From assembly GCA_003546025.1 (NCBI GenBank), contig QPKB01000009.1:20651298-20715297 (forward strand): a stretch of 64,000 nt of DNA. Direction: 5' to 3'. Shown in pieces: positions 46,909-59,867 of this stretch. Both the position numbers and the translations under genes were made by a program. Source of the DNA: Camphora micrantha (Eukaryota; Streptophyta; Magnoliopsida; Laurales; Lauraceae). The stretch's first letter is position 1. The number at the start of each line of letters is the position of its first letter. The notes under the pieces were generated by a model. The model was not told where the DNA came from and did not search any database. It saw only the letters and a program-made list of their open reading frames with translations.

Positions 46909-49815
46909 TGTTAGACCCCAACCCAAGATTAACCCGATTAGTGTATTCTTAGTGTGTGCTTAGTCCTAAGTGGATTTAGTTACTGTTGGGTTAGAAAATA
47001 ATTAGTTTTAGCCCTGGACATAACTTTGAGAATTTTGAGAACGTTTTAAGTTTGTCAGACACACTTAGGAAGGCCTGGGTGTACGTGCAAGCATGGGAGG
47101 ATCGTGTTGATTTTCATCTTAATTGTGATTTTGATTTCCTTTGAACGGATTTATTAATCTCTACAACTTTCATTTTCATTATATTTGTGTTTGAAGCCCA
47201 AAAACCCAAGTATTGGCCCAAAAGGGTAAAATTGTCTTTTCACACCCAAATCTGGACACAAATTTCAAAATTTCAAAACCGCGTCAAAAGTGTACTTTTT
47301 GGAAACTAGAATTTTCAAGGATCATTTTATCCTTCTTCGTCAACTTTATCCGGGGCCCACAAGATCATGTTTTCATCAATGCAAGAATTAGACCTATTGG
47401 GTCCCATTTGCAAGATACTTAAATCAATTTCCTCTTCTCCCTCTTATTCATTCCCAAATTCCTGCAACCCTAGAAGACCAAGCTCAAGGAGAAAACCCAT
47501 TTTTCTTCTACCTTTCCCATCTTGTATACCTTAGCTAAATGTTCCAAATGAACTTCTAAAACCACCATTCTCTTCCTCTCATCTCAAGCTTTTTATTGAT
47601 GCCATTTTCTTGAGATATATAGTTGGGCAAGCCCTCCATTCTCTTCCTCCCTTCTTTTTTGGGCATTGCTAGGTAAGAGCTCCAACCCATCTCTTCAATG
47701 GAGTCTTTGTAGCTCCTCAAGAACTTATTTTTCTAGCTTTCAACACCCATTTCGAAATGGGTTTCTTGTTTTCAAATTAAGTTGAGTTTTGAATGGATTT
47801 TTCATGGGGCCTTTTGTAGTGTTTGGCTTAGCTCTTGAGTAGGAGTGCTTGAAGATAGTTGTTTGGCATTTGGGCTAAGGCAAGTAATCTCTATAGGTTG
47901 AATGTTGAATGTGTGTTTGTGAATTGCATTGTTACTCTTGAAATTTCATATAACTTGTTATGTTTTTCTTAAACTTTTCTTATATGATTTCCATTCAAGT
48001 ATATGTATAAATGTTAAGTGATCTTCTAAACTCCTAGATTTCTATTTGATTATAAGCCTTGTTTCATTAGAAAATTTGGATTTGTTTTCATAGAAAATGG
48101 GATTTGAATGTTTAGATTTGTGTGTTGAATGGTATGAAAATGTGAAAATTGACCCCTTGGAGAGCATGGAGGCTCAGGGGATTTCAGGTGGTCCAAGTAT
48201 GAGAATGAGGGAAGTAATGAATCAGAAATCATTCATGAGAAGTGCAGTTTCTGCACTCAGCGAATACAGGCAGAAGCCTGTTCACTCGAACGACCAGGCC
48301 ATTGCCTGGTCTGAGCGCAGACAGAGAACTGTCCGCTCGAGTGACCATTGGTCCGCTCGAGCAAGCAGTCCATTGTCTGGCCAGAAGCAAGACAGAGAGT
48401 TGTTCGCCCGAGCGACCCTTGTGGTCCGCTCGAGCGAACTGTCCAGACCGCTCGAGCAACCTGTCAAAATTTCCAGTTTCTAATTTTTATTCTATTTGTG
48501 TAATTTTGAAGATTGAAAACCAGACTATGTTAGGAACTTTAGCTTGACATTGTGTAAATGAAACACCAAAATGTAATTCAACTTCGGGGACACCAATTCA
48601 CTATATTTCAACATTTGGGTCTCAATTACACAAAGGTCAATGAATGGCCTCAACATATACTTGATGAAATTTCACGTTTGAACTTCAGTTTGATACAATG
48701 AGTAACATCGTGTTCTCGTTTTGAATTTCAAGTTTAAACTTGTTCGAAGATTTGTTTCAAGTATCTAGTGGGGATCATTTCTTAAGTTGTGTGCATATAT
48801 ATTATGCCTTTTGCTAGCCGTGCCTTGTCTTGTTTTGATAAGTGATTCCCCCCTTTATTTTGACGTGTTTAGATCGTATTTCGCGTGTTTTATGCATTCA
48901 TGAATTCAAGTGAATACCACTGAGCTTAGATTGCTCTTTTAGTTTAATCTACTGTCTGGGGTCTTTAAACATGTTGACTGTCTGCAGATTAGTCGTGTAT
49001 TTTATTACACATCGTGCGTGTCTGGTTCCGCGGCCGAGATCCCGGTATTCGTGGGAATCGTGTCTTGTTTATATTATGTATATCGTGCTCATCGTGCGTG
49101 CTTGCTCTTTTCATTACATATGATAGAGAAAGGATGGGCGCTTTGTGGATTTACTATTCATGATATATTTATTTATTCATGCTAGTTTCATTTCGTATTT
49201 TGGATTTATACTCAGTCAAGTAATTGTTTCAAATTTAGTAGGACTTGTTCATTATGATTTTTGTAAAACATTTATAATTCCATGCTCATACCCAAATTAA
49301 TTACCTTCCAAACCGTTGTGTTTGATGCTTGTTATTTTGGTGCCCAGGTGCAGGAGACGTTGCCCTTGAGGAGGACTGTCAGGAGGAGGCTTTTGAGCCA
49401 CCCCTAACTCGTGAGTGGCAGCCCGACGACGTCATCTAGAAGTTGGGTAGGATCTTGAGTTTTGATCCATCATATTTTAGATTCTTATATGTTTTTGGTA
49501 TTGTATTGGCTTTTGTTGGCCCTTTTATTTTGGGATGTAACAAACTTAAGATACTTTTGTTTAACTTCAAACTTGAATCATGTTAGGGATGTTTTGTTAT
49601 AATTCATTTTCTGATATATCAATCTTGATGCTGTATTTATTCATGTCTTGTTGTGATGTGATTTGCTACACACTTCTGCATACTTGATCGTGTGAGCTAG
49701 ACCTTCCGTATCTCAGGATCCTCACCGCGGGAACCTGTGGGAAATTATAAAAATGTAATTCCAAATCATCACATCGTCGCGGGCTTGGGTCTCGGTCCGG
49801 GGTCACGACAGGTAT
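46904..49815 (+). mobile_element. Solo LTR (2902 bp) inside the MULE transposase
   Basis: The LTR is 46909-49810 with duplications GGTAT (46904-46908 and 49811-49815). It starts TGTTAGACCCCAACCC and ends GGGGTCACGACA. It includes about eight GCTCGAGCG-like motifs at 48275-48460. It splits the transposase between WANG and IRHV. Confidence 0.93.
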
Positions 49816-51215
49816 TAGACATGTGAGGCAGGGGGTTTGAGGGTGGTGTTACTGAGCTTAGAAGTGTCTTGTGCATATATTCGATTGAGGTTGGTTTTAA
49901 ATTCGTATATGTGAAGAACAACGAAGCGAGGGTGACAGCTAAATGCTCTTGCAGTCATTCGAAGGGTTGCAAATGGCTTGTTCATGCTTCAATCGAGAAG
50001 TCCACTGGCCATTTTTGTATCATGACATTAGAGAATGAGCATACATGTGGTGTAGCATTTCGAACGTCGAAGAACAGTCATATGAACTCTGAAACATATG
50101 CTGATTTGATGATTGATCATATTCGTGAGAAGCTACTCACCAGACCGATTGATGTCGTTCATCCCTTTAAGGCGAATTATGGGCTTACCATTACATACCA
50201 TCACGCATGGTGGGGGCTGGAAATGGCAAGGCATAAGATGTATGGGGGTACGTTGCTTTCTTTTGACCATCTTCGTTGGTATGCTAAGGTAGCAGAGGAG
50301 ACGAATCCAAGAAGCCCTTTTGTGTTAGATTATGATTAATCAACCATATGCTTCAAGCGTTTTTTTGTGTCGTTCTATGCTTCAATCGCTGGTTTTAATC
50401 ATGTTTGTCCTTTGTTATTTTTGGACGAGACATTTTTGAAGACAGATACAAGGGAAATCTATTGACAACAACTGGAAAGGATGGAAATCAATGTAAAGTG
50501 ACTTTCTGTAGATTCAGATATTCTTGACTTTTTTTAACTAATGGTCACCATTTTCTGATATTTTGCTTATTAATTGAAATATAAAAGTTTGTTTATTCAT
50601 GTGCTAGGTTTGTTTCCTCTTGCTTTCGCAGTGGTGGACTCAGAGACAGAGGACAATTAGACATGATTTTTGTAGAATTTAAGGAAAGTATTGGTTTATG
50701 ATCGCACTATCACTTTTAAGAAGTTTAAGGAAGTCATTTGCCCAGACATGGATAAGAGGCTGGAGGCTTCAATCAAGCTTGGAAGGCCATTGACTGTTCG
50801 GCATACGAGTGACACCATTTATGATGTTCACTCTTACCATTCAATCACTGTGGACATTCACAATATAATCTGTTCCTGTTATCATTGGCAGATCAATGGC
50901 TTCCCATGTGCCCATGCTTGTGTTGCGATTTAAAAGAGTGGAAAGGACCTGAATCTTTTTGTGGATCACTATTTTCACATTCAGACAAATAGGTCTGCAT
51001 ACGAAGAGCAGATAATTCCCATTCCAACTGTGGGAAAGTCAGAGCCAATAGTTGCTAAAGTTGTTATTCACCCCCCTGTGGTTAGAAGACAACCTAACAA
51101 GCTGAAAAAAAAGGTTCTTCTCAAGAGGGGAGATCACATGGCATATAAAATGTGAAAAATGTGGTCAAATCGGCAGTCACAACAAGAAATCATGCAAGGA
51201 GCCTGTTTCTTAAGT
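49816..51215 (+). pseudogene. MURA-type transposase, middle and C-terminal parts (catalytic core lost)
   Basis: Pieces in order: YSIEVGFKFVYVKNNEARV with CSCSHSKGCKWLVHAS (DNA-binding zinc region, about 49870-49990); ICFKRFFVSFYASIAGF and LLFLDETFLK, the first catalytic Asp of the DDE domain (about 50347-50440). A jump then removes most of the DDE core. C-terminal to it come ICSCYHWQINGFPCAHAC, a SWIM zinc finger (about 50866-50920), and a frame-shifted CCHC knuckle CEKCGQIGSHNKKSC (about 51157-51200). A frameshift at 49835 and stops at 50338 and 50931 are present. Mobility from its own product is not possible. Confidence 0.9.
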
Positions 51216-51529
51216 TTTTACTCTCTACAATGGTTAATTCATTGAATTTGACGTTGACTACAGTTTCAGTTTAACATTGTTGATTCTTAGCATGTATATA
51301 GAATACGTTATGAATTCTGATTAGTGATTAATAATTCAAAGTGTTAGTGGTATTATACATTTTAAAGTGTTCTTACTTTATAACGAATTTCTTAAGAATG
51401 TGTTTAAAACAGATAAAATCAGTTCAAAATTGAGATTAAAAATGTTGTAGAATTTAAATTAACTTGAATCACGTGCTTGATAAAGTGATTACATGACTCA
51501 GTTAAATTTGCCTTAAAATCCTAAAATAA

Positions 51530-51735
51530 ATTTGTAGCAGAACTCAGATAAATTTGTGTCAGAACTCAGATAAATTTGTGACAAAACTTAGATAATTTCC
51601 TCTAGAACTCCGATAAATTTGTGACAACCTAGATAATTTCTTTCAAAACTCAGATAAATTTATGACAGAACTTAGATAAATTTCTACCAGAATTTAGATA
51701 AATTTAATCCAGAGCTGAGGTACAAATATATGACA
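51530..51735. repeat. 22-bp degenerate tandem repeat
   Basis: About eight units, each with a core like AACTCAGATAAATTT and spaced 21-22 bases, follow the transposase. Similar units recur at 53430-53590, 54885-54925 and 58620-59370, and inverted at 46190-46400. Confidence 0.85.
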
Positions 51736-51984
51736 GAACAAAAACTATCCATAATCACATTCACAAAACACGTTCCTTAAACTCATGTGAACCAAAAAAA
51801 TACATTTACAGTTTTGTTGCACTAGAACTTTTCATAAACAAAGATATACATGAATTTGTTTTACCATCATTGTAACATCCAGTTTTCCAAACAACTTGTG
51901 TACATGTTTGTTGTTAAAATGTACGTCATGTTCTTTAATAGACTGTCACCGTTCAAAATCATCAGTTGCAAGTTGTTGCCTAGC

Positions 51985-54900
51985 ATGGAAGTTTTCGATG
52001 CTCTAATTGTGATGCGTGTCTTATAAAGAACTTGCTCACTATCTCAGCCCTCAAAGCATCAACAATGCTTTATGGTAGCTTTGAAGCAATTACTTGTCCA
52101 TGAGTAAGTTTCTTCATTAGATAACAAACGATGACCCCACAATCAACACTACAAAAGAACATGCTATTGTCATCGTAAATAAGGTAGTCTAAAATTAATT
52201 GAATAAGTGGATTGGTTCAATGTTACTTACGAACCCCATTTTCTGTTTTGGGGCGTCTTCCACGCTTATTATTAGAGCTCCATAAGGCTGTGTCTCTTTA
52301 ACATTGACATGATTGTAATCCTCCACATACTATTTCTGCCAATTAAAAAAAAGAGTAGTATTTTTAATGGATGTACATTTACACTTCTAGGGACCATGAT
52401 GTAAATAGGGTTTTAGTTAACGAGACATACTAGAATTCGTGCATCATCAAAGTAGTAATCAACTGTTTTAGTGGATCTTGGTTGCAAGGAATTGTAATGT
52501 AGCTAATCTCTTTCTTTCTGATCCAGCATTAACAATGTCCAGTGGAAGGGCTCAGCATCCTTCCCTTTTTTGTTCAAGTTCATTGGAAAATGCAAAAATT
52601 GGTGGTTTGCAGTTCTGTTTGGTGAAACTAAGGGTGCAGAATATTGTCCCTCATTTCTGCCATTGCCGCAGTAACGAATTTTTGCATTAAGACAGATTTT
52701 GTAACTGGTGACACATTTATTGTGTGTTACCCATCATAAACTTGTTACAAAGCATGACTTGTCTTGCTGCAGTAGGATTTCTTGTCGAACTGTCTTGAGT
52801 TGCTCATGGAGTTCTGCTTGTTCTCTATATAGTAACTCAGCATAACTATCAATAACCTGATCAATTCCTAACACATAATGTTATATTTGTTTTAGATTGG
52901 GCATGCTATGTGAACATTACCATTCTGAGTATATGTCTAAAATCATGCAACAATTTGACAATGTTTCTGTGTCAGTGTGCTTATGCTGCTGGATATTTCG
53001 CCTGTGCTGAGAATTACAATGATGTCCTCGTAGGATACAATGTGTATCCTTTCATCTCCCTAAACTAGCGCCTCGCAATTGTAATTGTACAAAGTACTGA
53101 GTTAGGCAAGAAGTGATTAATGTTTTTGTAACATTAGTTGTTTTGCTCAGTTACATAAGATGGTAACTCACGTAGAGCCCTCTATTTCATATATCTGCTT
53201 TAGCTTTTCCATGTCGGCTACATTTATTTGTTTAGTAAGCATTTTCTCGAAGATGGAAGAGGACTGTCGTTGGTTGCGGTTGGCAGCGCTTTCCTCTTTG
53301 CCCTTCATTTTTCTATTCTTTTACCATGTAGGACTGCTTCACCTCCTTTACAGCCTCGAAAGTCAGTACAGTTGGCATGATCTGATCAATAATTCAGACA
53401 AGTAAATGTAGATTGGATAAAATTAAATGTATACGAAGTCAGATAAATTCATTTCAAAATTAGAAAAATTCAGTTCAAAGCGCAAATAAACCCACCAAAA
53501 CTTGGATAAATTCACCCAAAAGTCAGATAAATTTGATGGAAGCTCAAATAAATTCAACAAAAACCTAGATAATTTACATTCTAACTCAAAAAAATTATTT
53601 AAACCAACATGGATGCATAATTCACTTACCTTATCAACACTTCCTTCAACTGTTTGATCAGTAGGCTCTTCCTCCATTGTTTTTTCTGTTATGCTCCACC
53701 CTTTTTTTTTGTAACTTATTTTCTTTTGAAGGCTGGAAGATATCATCCAATGTTTTTCCAACCCAATCCAAACCCTTTTCTGTATATTCAATTGTCATAT
53801 CCCTCAAGAGCTGTTGCAGTTTAAAGTTATTTGATTCCAGATTTATTAATATTCTCTTCAGGCCTTTCACCTCATTTTTTGCCTTTGCAGCTCTTGAAGA
53901 CTACACATCTGATACATTGGCAATATATTTCAGTTGCTCTTTGAGGGAGCTAACCAGCCGAAAGGATTCCTCTAAAGTCTGATTATTGTTTACATTATGT
54001 GTTTCGAGGAAAGCCTTCTCCCGTGTCAACTGCTCGACTAACAATAGTGCATCGTCTCTTTCCTTAAGCAAACTAGTGATCTTGTTTTCTATTTCAAGTT
54101 CAATAGCCATCCTCTGAATTTGTGCTCGTAATTCTATCTTCTCCTTGGTGAGTTGATTGGCTAGTGAACTTGCCCTGCCACGCCCTTTAATAACATTCTT
54201 GAGCTCGTTGTTTTCGGTTAATTGTGACAGGCGTCTAGGCCCAAGGTGATTATCATCAGTTGTTGCTTCTTATTAAGATTAATTTTTAGATGGCATCTGA
54301 TATATTGCACCACTGGTGCTGCCAATTATGTCAGCTAAAATGTTTGCAACAACCAGATCTGTTTGTTGGGCCATCTGTTCATAATCTGTCATCTCTGAAC
54401 CAAAGGAGATAAATTGGCTCCCCACCCCGGTGAAATATGTTTCTTCATTGTTTTTATTTTCTCTCCGCTCTTCTAACTCGAATACCACCAACGTTTCTAT
54501 TGTGATGTTTATATCCGACTAGGTAGCTTCATTCATTTTATCTTCTGCTTCCTCTTCTTGTTCTTCTTCATTATCTTCTTCTTCTTGCTATACATATTCT
54601 TCTTCATCATCTCCTTCTTCTCCATCTTCTCCTTCTTGTTCCTCCATCTTCTCCTTCTTATTCCTCTCCTTCTTTTTCTTCCTCTTTATCTTCTTTTACT
54701 ATTTCATCTCCTTCACTTTTCTCTTCTTCTTCTTCTTCTCCTTCTATTTCCACTCTGTCCCCTTCTTCACGACTGCTACTGTTCAACAACGACAAGAATC
54801 GTTGCTCTTCGAGTAGTGTCCTCTCTAACGTGTCACTGAGGACCTGCATTTCGGAACAATGTTAGGTTGAACAACATGTTAAAGTAAAACTCAGATAAAT

Positions 54901-55189
54901 TTAGTTATAAAAAATTCAGATAAAAAAAATTCTTATTATTAGATAACATCACCTCTTTAGCTTGTTCTGTATGCAGGGGCTTTTTCTTGAGTGCCATGCT
55001 CAGGGCTCTGAGATTCCACTTTAGTATCCTTGGAAAATGTCTTGACTCATTTGGATTGATAATTTTTGTCTGTTTGCACAGCCAATACTGTTACAAAAGA
55101 AACAAAGTCATATGTAAATCATGCATTCTTTGTAACTTGCAAATTCACAAGGGTAAGAAGGTAGTTGTCTATCGTACTAATAATGCGAT
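51985..55189 (-). pseudogene. Ulp1-like (C48) cysteine protease gene of the MULE, 3' part
   Basis: On the minus strand the catalytic domain reads VIDSYAELLYREQAELHEQL (about 52865-52800), HWTLLMLDQKERD with the catalytic His (about 52545-52505), LHYNSLQPRSTK, then an intron (GTATGT to GGCAG), YVEDYNHVN and DCGVIVCYLMKKLTHGQ with the catalytic Cys (about 52150-52095). Upstream pieces include coiled-coil-like segments (IENKITSLLKERDDALLLVE, about 54095-54030) and acidic Glu-rich stretches (54658-54849). Known relatives cut SUMO-like conjugates; the role within MULEs is unsettled. Stops (for example after KERD) and frameshifts make it a pseudogene. The solo LTR at 55195 separates it from its 5' part. 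Confidence 0.85.
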
Positions 55190-58100
55190 AAGGCTGTCAG
55201 ACCCCGACCCAAGTTTAGTATATTTAATTGTTTATTCAACCATGATTAGTCTCTAAGTGGGATTAGAGGATGATTAGTTTGATTTTTAAGCTAGATTAAA
55301 ATTTTGAATAGCTTTGGAAAATTTTGAGCTCGTTGAGTCCGGTTTGACCGGGCCCTGGGTGGCCCGTGTGACGCATGCTAGTGTGGGGATTTGATTTATT
55401 TGATTTTTAAAAAATATGGATTTCTATATTTTTGAATTTGTTATTTTGATCCCAGCAACTTTCATGTTTGTTCCGTTTGCATTCGAACTCCAGAAATCTC
55501 GTTTTTCGAGAAAAATAGGCAAATTCATCTTTTTACACTAAATCTGTGCATAAATTTCAAAATTTGAAAATCATAAGGAAAATACATTTTTTAAAAATTA
55601 GATTTTTTTACGATCAATCTTGTCTTCTTCGTCGACTTCATCCGGGACCCACAAAAGGGAGTTTTAAGCAGTTGAAGCTTTGGGGCCAATGGGGCCCACA
55701 AATGGACTTAAACCCATTCACATAAGAAAACCCACGTTGGTTCTTCTTCTTCATTTTTCCTGCAACTGAACCCAAGAGAGAGTCTTTTCTCTTCTTCTCA
55801 TCTTCTCTCCTTTGCATGCTATGTAAACAAGCCCAACTTGAGAAACAAATGACACCAATCTCTTCTCCTCATCTCTAGCTTGTTATTGGTAACAATTTCA
55901 AAGGATCTCAGCTACAACCACTCTCTTCTCCAAACTTGTTTTTGTTGTTTGAGCCACCTATAGGTAAACAATGGCTTCCTCTTTACATCAATGAGTTTGA
56001 TTGATCCTATAGAAGCCCATTATAATGCATGCAAGGGTTTTCATGGAGAACTCCCTTGTTTTTCAGATTTTTGTGGATTTTTGAAGTGGGTTCTTCCATG
56101 GGTTTTGGTGTAGGCTTTTAGCTGGCTGTGTAGGAGGTATTTGGAGTGTATTTGAGACCCATTTGGACTTGAGGCAAGTGAATAATCAGTTCTTTGAATG
56201 TATATAAATCTGCACTTATTTTCTCAAAAGTTTCATTTTGTTCTACTGATTTTAATTGACTAATTATGGTGTGTTTCATAATGCTATATGGCTGTTTTAT
56301 GAGCAGTTCTTTGCAGGTTTTGAGTATATAATTGCATGGAAATTCTATGGCCATAAATTAATTTACAAGGCTAAGTCTTGAATCTTTGAATTTCTGCATT
56401 CTTATTTGGCTGAATTTGAGATTTTGGTTAGTAATGCATATGGTTTAAAATTGGAATGAACGATGATATGGTGGTTGAATGGAAGGTGTTTGATGTGGAG
56501 AATGTGGTTGGAATGGAGTTAAAAATGATTCGAGTGAAGGTAGAGAGACAGTATTAGAATCTGAAGAAATCTGCACTGAAACGAGACAGTTTCTGAACTG
56601 TCCACTCGAGCGAACCTGATGGTCGCTCGAGCGAATAGGCTACTGCCTGTTGAAAAACATTATAGAAACCTATCCGCTCAACCGAACTATTTGTCGGCTT
56701 AAGCGAATGAGTTTCTGGAATGGCTCGCTCGAGCGAGCATGCATCTGCTCGAGCGAACCTGATACTGTCTGGCGTAATTAAGAGACAGAGGCTCGTCCGC
56801 TCGAGCGAATGTTTTGTTGGCTCGAGCGAAGGAAGTTCTGGGAGAATCTGCTCGAGCGAACCCTCATCCCTTCGAGCGAACCTGGGCACAATTTCAGGGT
56901 GTTCTTCCTGTGCCTCGTTGGTAACCAATTGTGGAGTATTGTTTCTATAAGGCTTCATGGAAGTGAACAAGACAATTGAACCATGTTATCATATGATATT
57001 TAGATGAGAAATGTAGATAAGCCTCACTATGCACTTTGTGTCTCAGGCATCGGAGATCTTAAGAGGCACCAAACTATGTTTCATAAACCGACATTGTGAC
57101 ATTAAGTGAGTAATGAGACAATCCTTGGGAGACCAATCAACCACAGTGTATCACCTCATTCCGTGTTAGCGAATTTATTTATAAATCTTCTTATGAATCA
57201 TTTTGAAATAAATTTGAGTGGTTCACCACGTTTGAAATAATCGATGAGACTACTCGTCTGAATTGTCCATAGTTGTTCGTTTGTGTTTTGCTAAGAGTAG
57301 TCCTTTTATCGATTGAAATATACTTTGATAGCTTGATTATATTGTTCCAGATTTTTTTCGGCACCACTAAGCTTAGGTCACCTAGTTGGGCTGATCACCT
57401 GGCTTGGGATCTTTAAAATTATTTGCCAACTGCAGTTTGGATTCTGTTTGTTTGCACCAACTATGGCAACGATTCTGTTTTTTGGTCCCACGAGTAGTGG
57501 CAACGGTTTTTGTTTGTTTGTTCCGGCCATTTCGTATGGCAACGGTTATCTGTCCCGGCCATCCCATATGGCAACGGTTATTTGTTTGTGTGCTCTTGTT
57601 ACTTCGGTAATAGGAGAATATAGCTAAATGTGGGTTGCCAATATTTTGATTATTTGTCAGTTAGTTTGAAATATTTAAATTATGAAATTCTTTTATTTGT
57701 ACAGAAATGACTCATTTGATTTACTCTTTACATATGTTCCATTTCAATTGCATTTTCATGATTTTAAACATTGTATTTATAAAACTTGTATATCTTATCT
57801 GTATTATTCACCTGCCAGACCGTCTTTCTGATACTCTTTTGTTTGGTGTCAGATGTCGAACCCGCAGCCATTGAGGCGGAGTGTGCGGAGGAGGCAGTAG
57901 GGCCTCCGATGGAGCACGAGTGGCAGCCAAATGATGTCATGTAGAAGTCATGTTGGGTCTGGAGTTCGATAACAACTTTTGGGGAGTGACTTTTATTTTG
58001 GGAACCTTGTTTCTGGCCTCTGTTGGCCTTGTTGGGTTGTATAACTTAAATAGACTTTTGTGATCCTCACAACTTTAATTAACCATGGTTATGCTATGTA

Positions 58101-58355
58101 TATATTTCTCTTTTGATACTAAACTTGTGCATTTACCTTATGTTACATTTGATTTTATTTTGTTACATGCTTCCGCATATTATTATTTGTTGCGAAATTT
58201 ATTAATTGGTTGTGATGGATCGTCTGGAATCCTCACCGCGGAATCCTGTGGAAAAATAATTAGCGCGTACGGGTGAAATTTTCTGGCCCGTCGCGCCACG
58301 ACCTCGAATTAAGGACTTGATTATCAGGACCTCGGTCCGGAGGCATGACAAAGGC
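55190..58355 (+). mobile_element. Solo LTR (3156 bp) inside the Ulp1-like gene
   Basis: The LTR is 55195-58350, flanked by AAGGC duplications (55190-55194 and 58351-58355). It begins TGTCAGACCCCGACCC and ends GGAGGCATGACA. It has at least ten GCTCGAGCGAA motifs at 56595-56885 and a variable GGCAACGGTT repeat at 57465-57590, mirrored in the minus-strand copy at 41496. Confidence 0.93.
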
Positions 58356-58620
58356 AGCCAATGACTCTATTAGAACCATGACTTCTACCATGTATTGACT
58401 CCATCAGAAACTTTGCTATCTCTTCTACCTAGGCATAGTGTTTCATATTCATGTAGTTGTCAACATAACCCACATATGCCCATCCTATTGTGTTGCAATG
58501 GGTTGAAAAAAAGATGATCACAAGAATATACAGGCACCGTAGTCTAGCCACATCGGTTTCTGTTGTGCCATTTAATGCTATTTGGAGCTGATGCAAATAA
58601 CAGATAATTTGATAATTATC
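58356..58620 (-). pseudogene. Ulp1-like protease gene of the MULE, 5' part
   Basis: On the minus strand it reads ALNGTTETDVARLRCLYIL, CNTIGWAYVGYVDNYMNM and GSNRVIGCLIAL. This is the pattern of the N-terminal domain upstream of Ulp1-like proteases in KI-MULEs, as I recall it. A stop (HYA*VEE) is present. It continues across the solo LTR at 55194. Confidence 0.7.
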
Positions 58621-59370
58621 TAAAACTTATATAACAGTATACAAAGACAGATAAAATGTATACAAACTCAAATAAATTGTATATAAAGGCACATAAATTT
58701 GGCATACAACTTAGATAAATTTATTACAAATTGAAACAAACTCATATGTTTGTGTTATTAAAACACAAACTCAAGTAAAATCAAATAAACTCAAGCCAAA
58801 CTCAAATAAACTCAGTTACAGACGGAGATAAATTCATTACAAAGTCAGATAACTTCTGTACAAAACTTAGATAAATTTACTTCAAAATGAAATAATTTAG
58901 ATACAAAGTCAGATAAATTCATTCCAACTCACATAAACTCAATCACTAAGATGAGACAACTGCATTCTAGACACAAATAGACACCATATAAACTCAGGCA
59001 AATTTCTTTCCAAACGCAGATGCATTTGTTATAATCTCAGATAAATTCAATAGAAATTGATTTAAATTCATTCCAAACTCAGATAAATTTGTTGAAAAAA
59101 TATATCAATCTATTATAGAGTCATATATTCATACAGAACCCAATTAAGTTCCATAGAATCTTGGATGAATGCATTATAGAACCGGATGTGTTTTCTTCCT
59201 AAACAAAGACAAAATCATATAAATGCGTTCTGAACATAGATAAATGCATTTCTCTTGAAAATTTTATACATATATTTATTTATTTGGATTATAAATAGAA
59301 TTCAGTTTAAATGGAGACAAACCCTTTACAGAGTTGAAAATTTTCTCTTGAAACTTAGATAAATTTAATT
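58620..59370. repeat. Long array of degenerate repeats, right side of MULE
   Basis: Dozens of loosely spaced words like ACTCAGATAAATTC in plus orientation, so they point inward from the right terminus as do the left-side copies. Any open frames inside are incidental. Confidence 0.75.
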
Positions 59371-59867
59371 CAAATTAACAAAGTAGCAATGAATGTGTGA
59401 CACTTAGTTAAACATTACAAACATCTCCAAAAGTAGTTTACAAACGCATTCAAAGGAAAAGAAGCGGTTGTTGAGATACCTTCTTCTTCATGTGATTCTT
59501 GCTTCTCGCGTTATGATAGAATGGAAGACTTTGTTTTGGCCATTTTTTGAACAAGCATGCGTAATGAGAACAAGAATTAGAGAAAATGAGAGAAAAAGAT
59601 GATGAACAAAAAGATAGGGTTCCGAGACGATGAATAGTTGAAAATGACTAAATATTCAACTTACTTCTTGATTAGTCAGCAAATGTGGTAGTTTGAAGTA
59701 GGGATTTCATGATTACAATCACTTCTGCAATCAAAGAAACAGTCGCTGCAACTAGGGTTTGAAGTTTATGTATGTTCTAGGTTTCAAAATCGAAAAGATC
59801 GCCGCTGCAAACACTAACTATGCGATGAAACAGTTCCTCTCTGAAAAGTTCACGAAATGTTGATGTA

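Noticed and set aside
48097..48547. Ser/Arg-rich frames around 48.1-48.5 kb
   Set aside because: Produced by the GCTCGAGCGA motif cluster in the solo LTR; no coding evidence.
51530..51735. Regular direct repeats that superficially resemble a CRISPR array
   Set aside because: Plant nuclear DNA, degenerate units without unique spacers, and the same motif spread through MULE intergenic DNA.
52478..52690. Plus-strand 70-residue frame
   Set aside because: It lies antisense to the catalytic His region of the Ulp1-like protease remnant.
54558..54839. 93-residue Phe/Leu-rich hydrophobic frame on the plus strand
   Set aside because: It is the antisense shadow of the Glu-rich acidic stretch of the minus-strand Ulp1-like gene.
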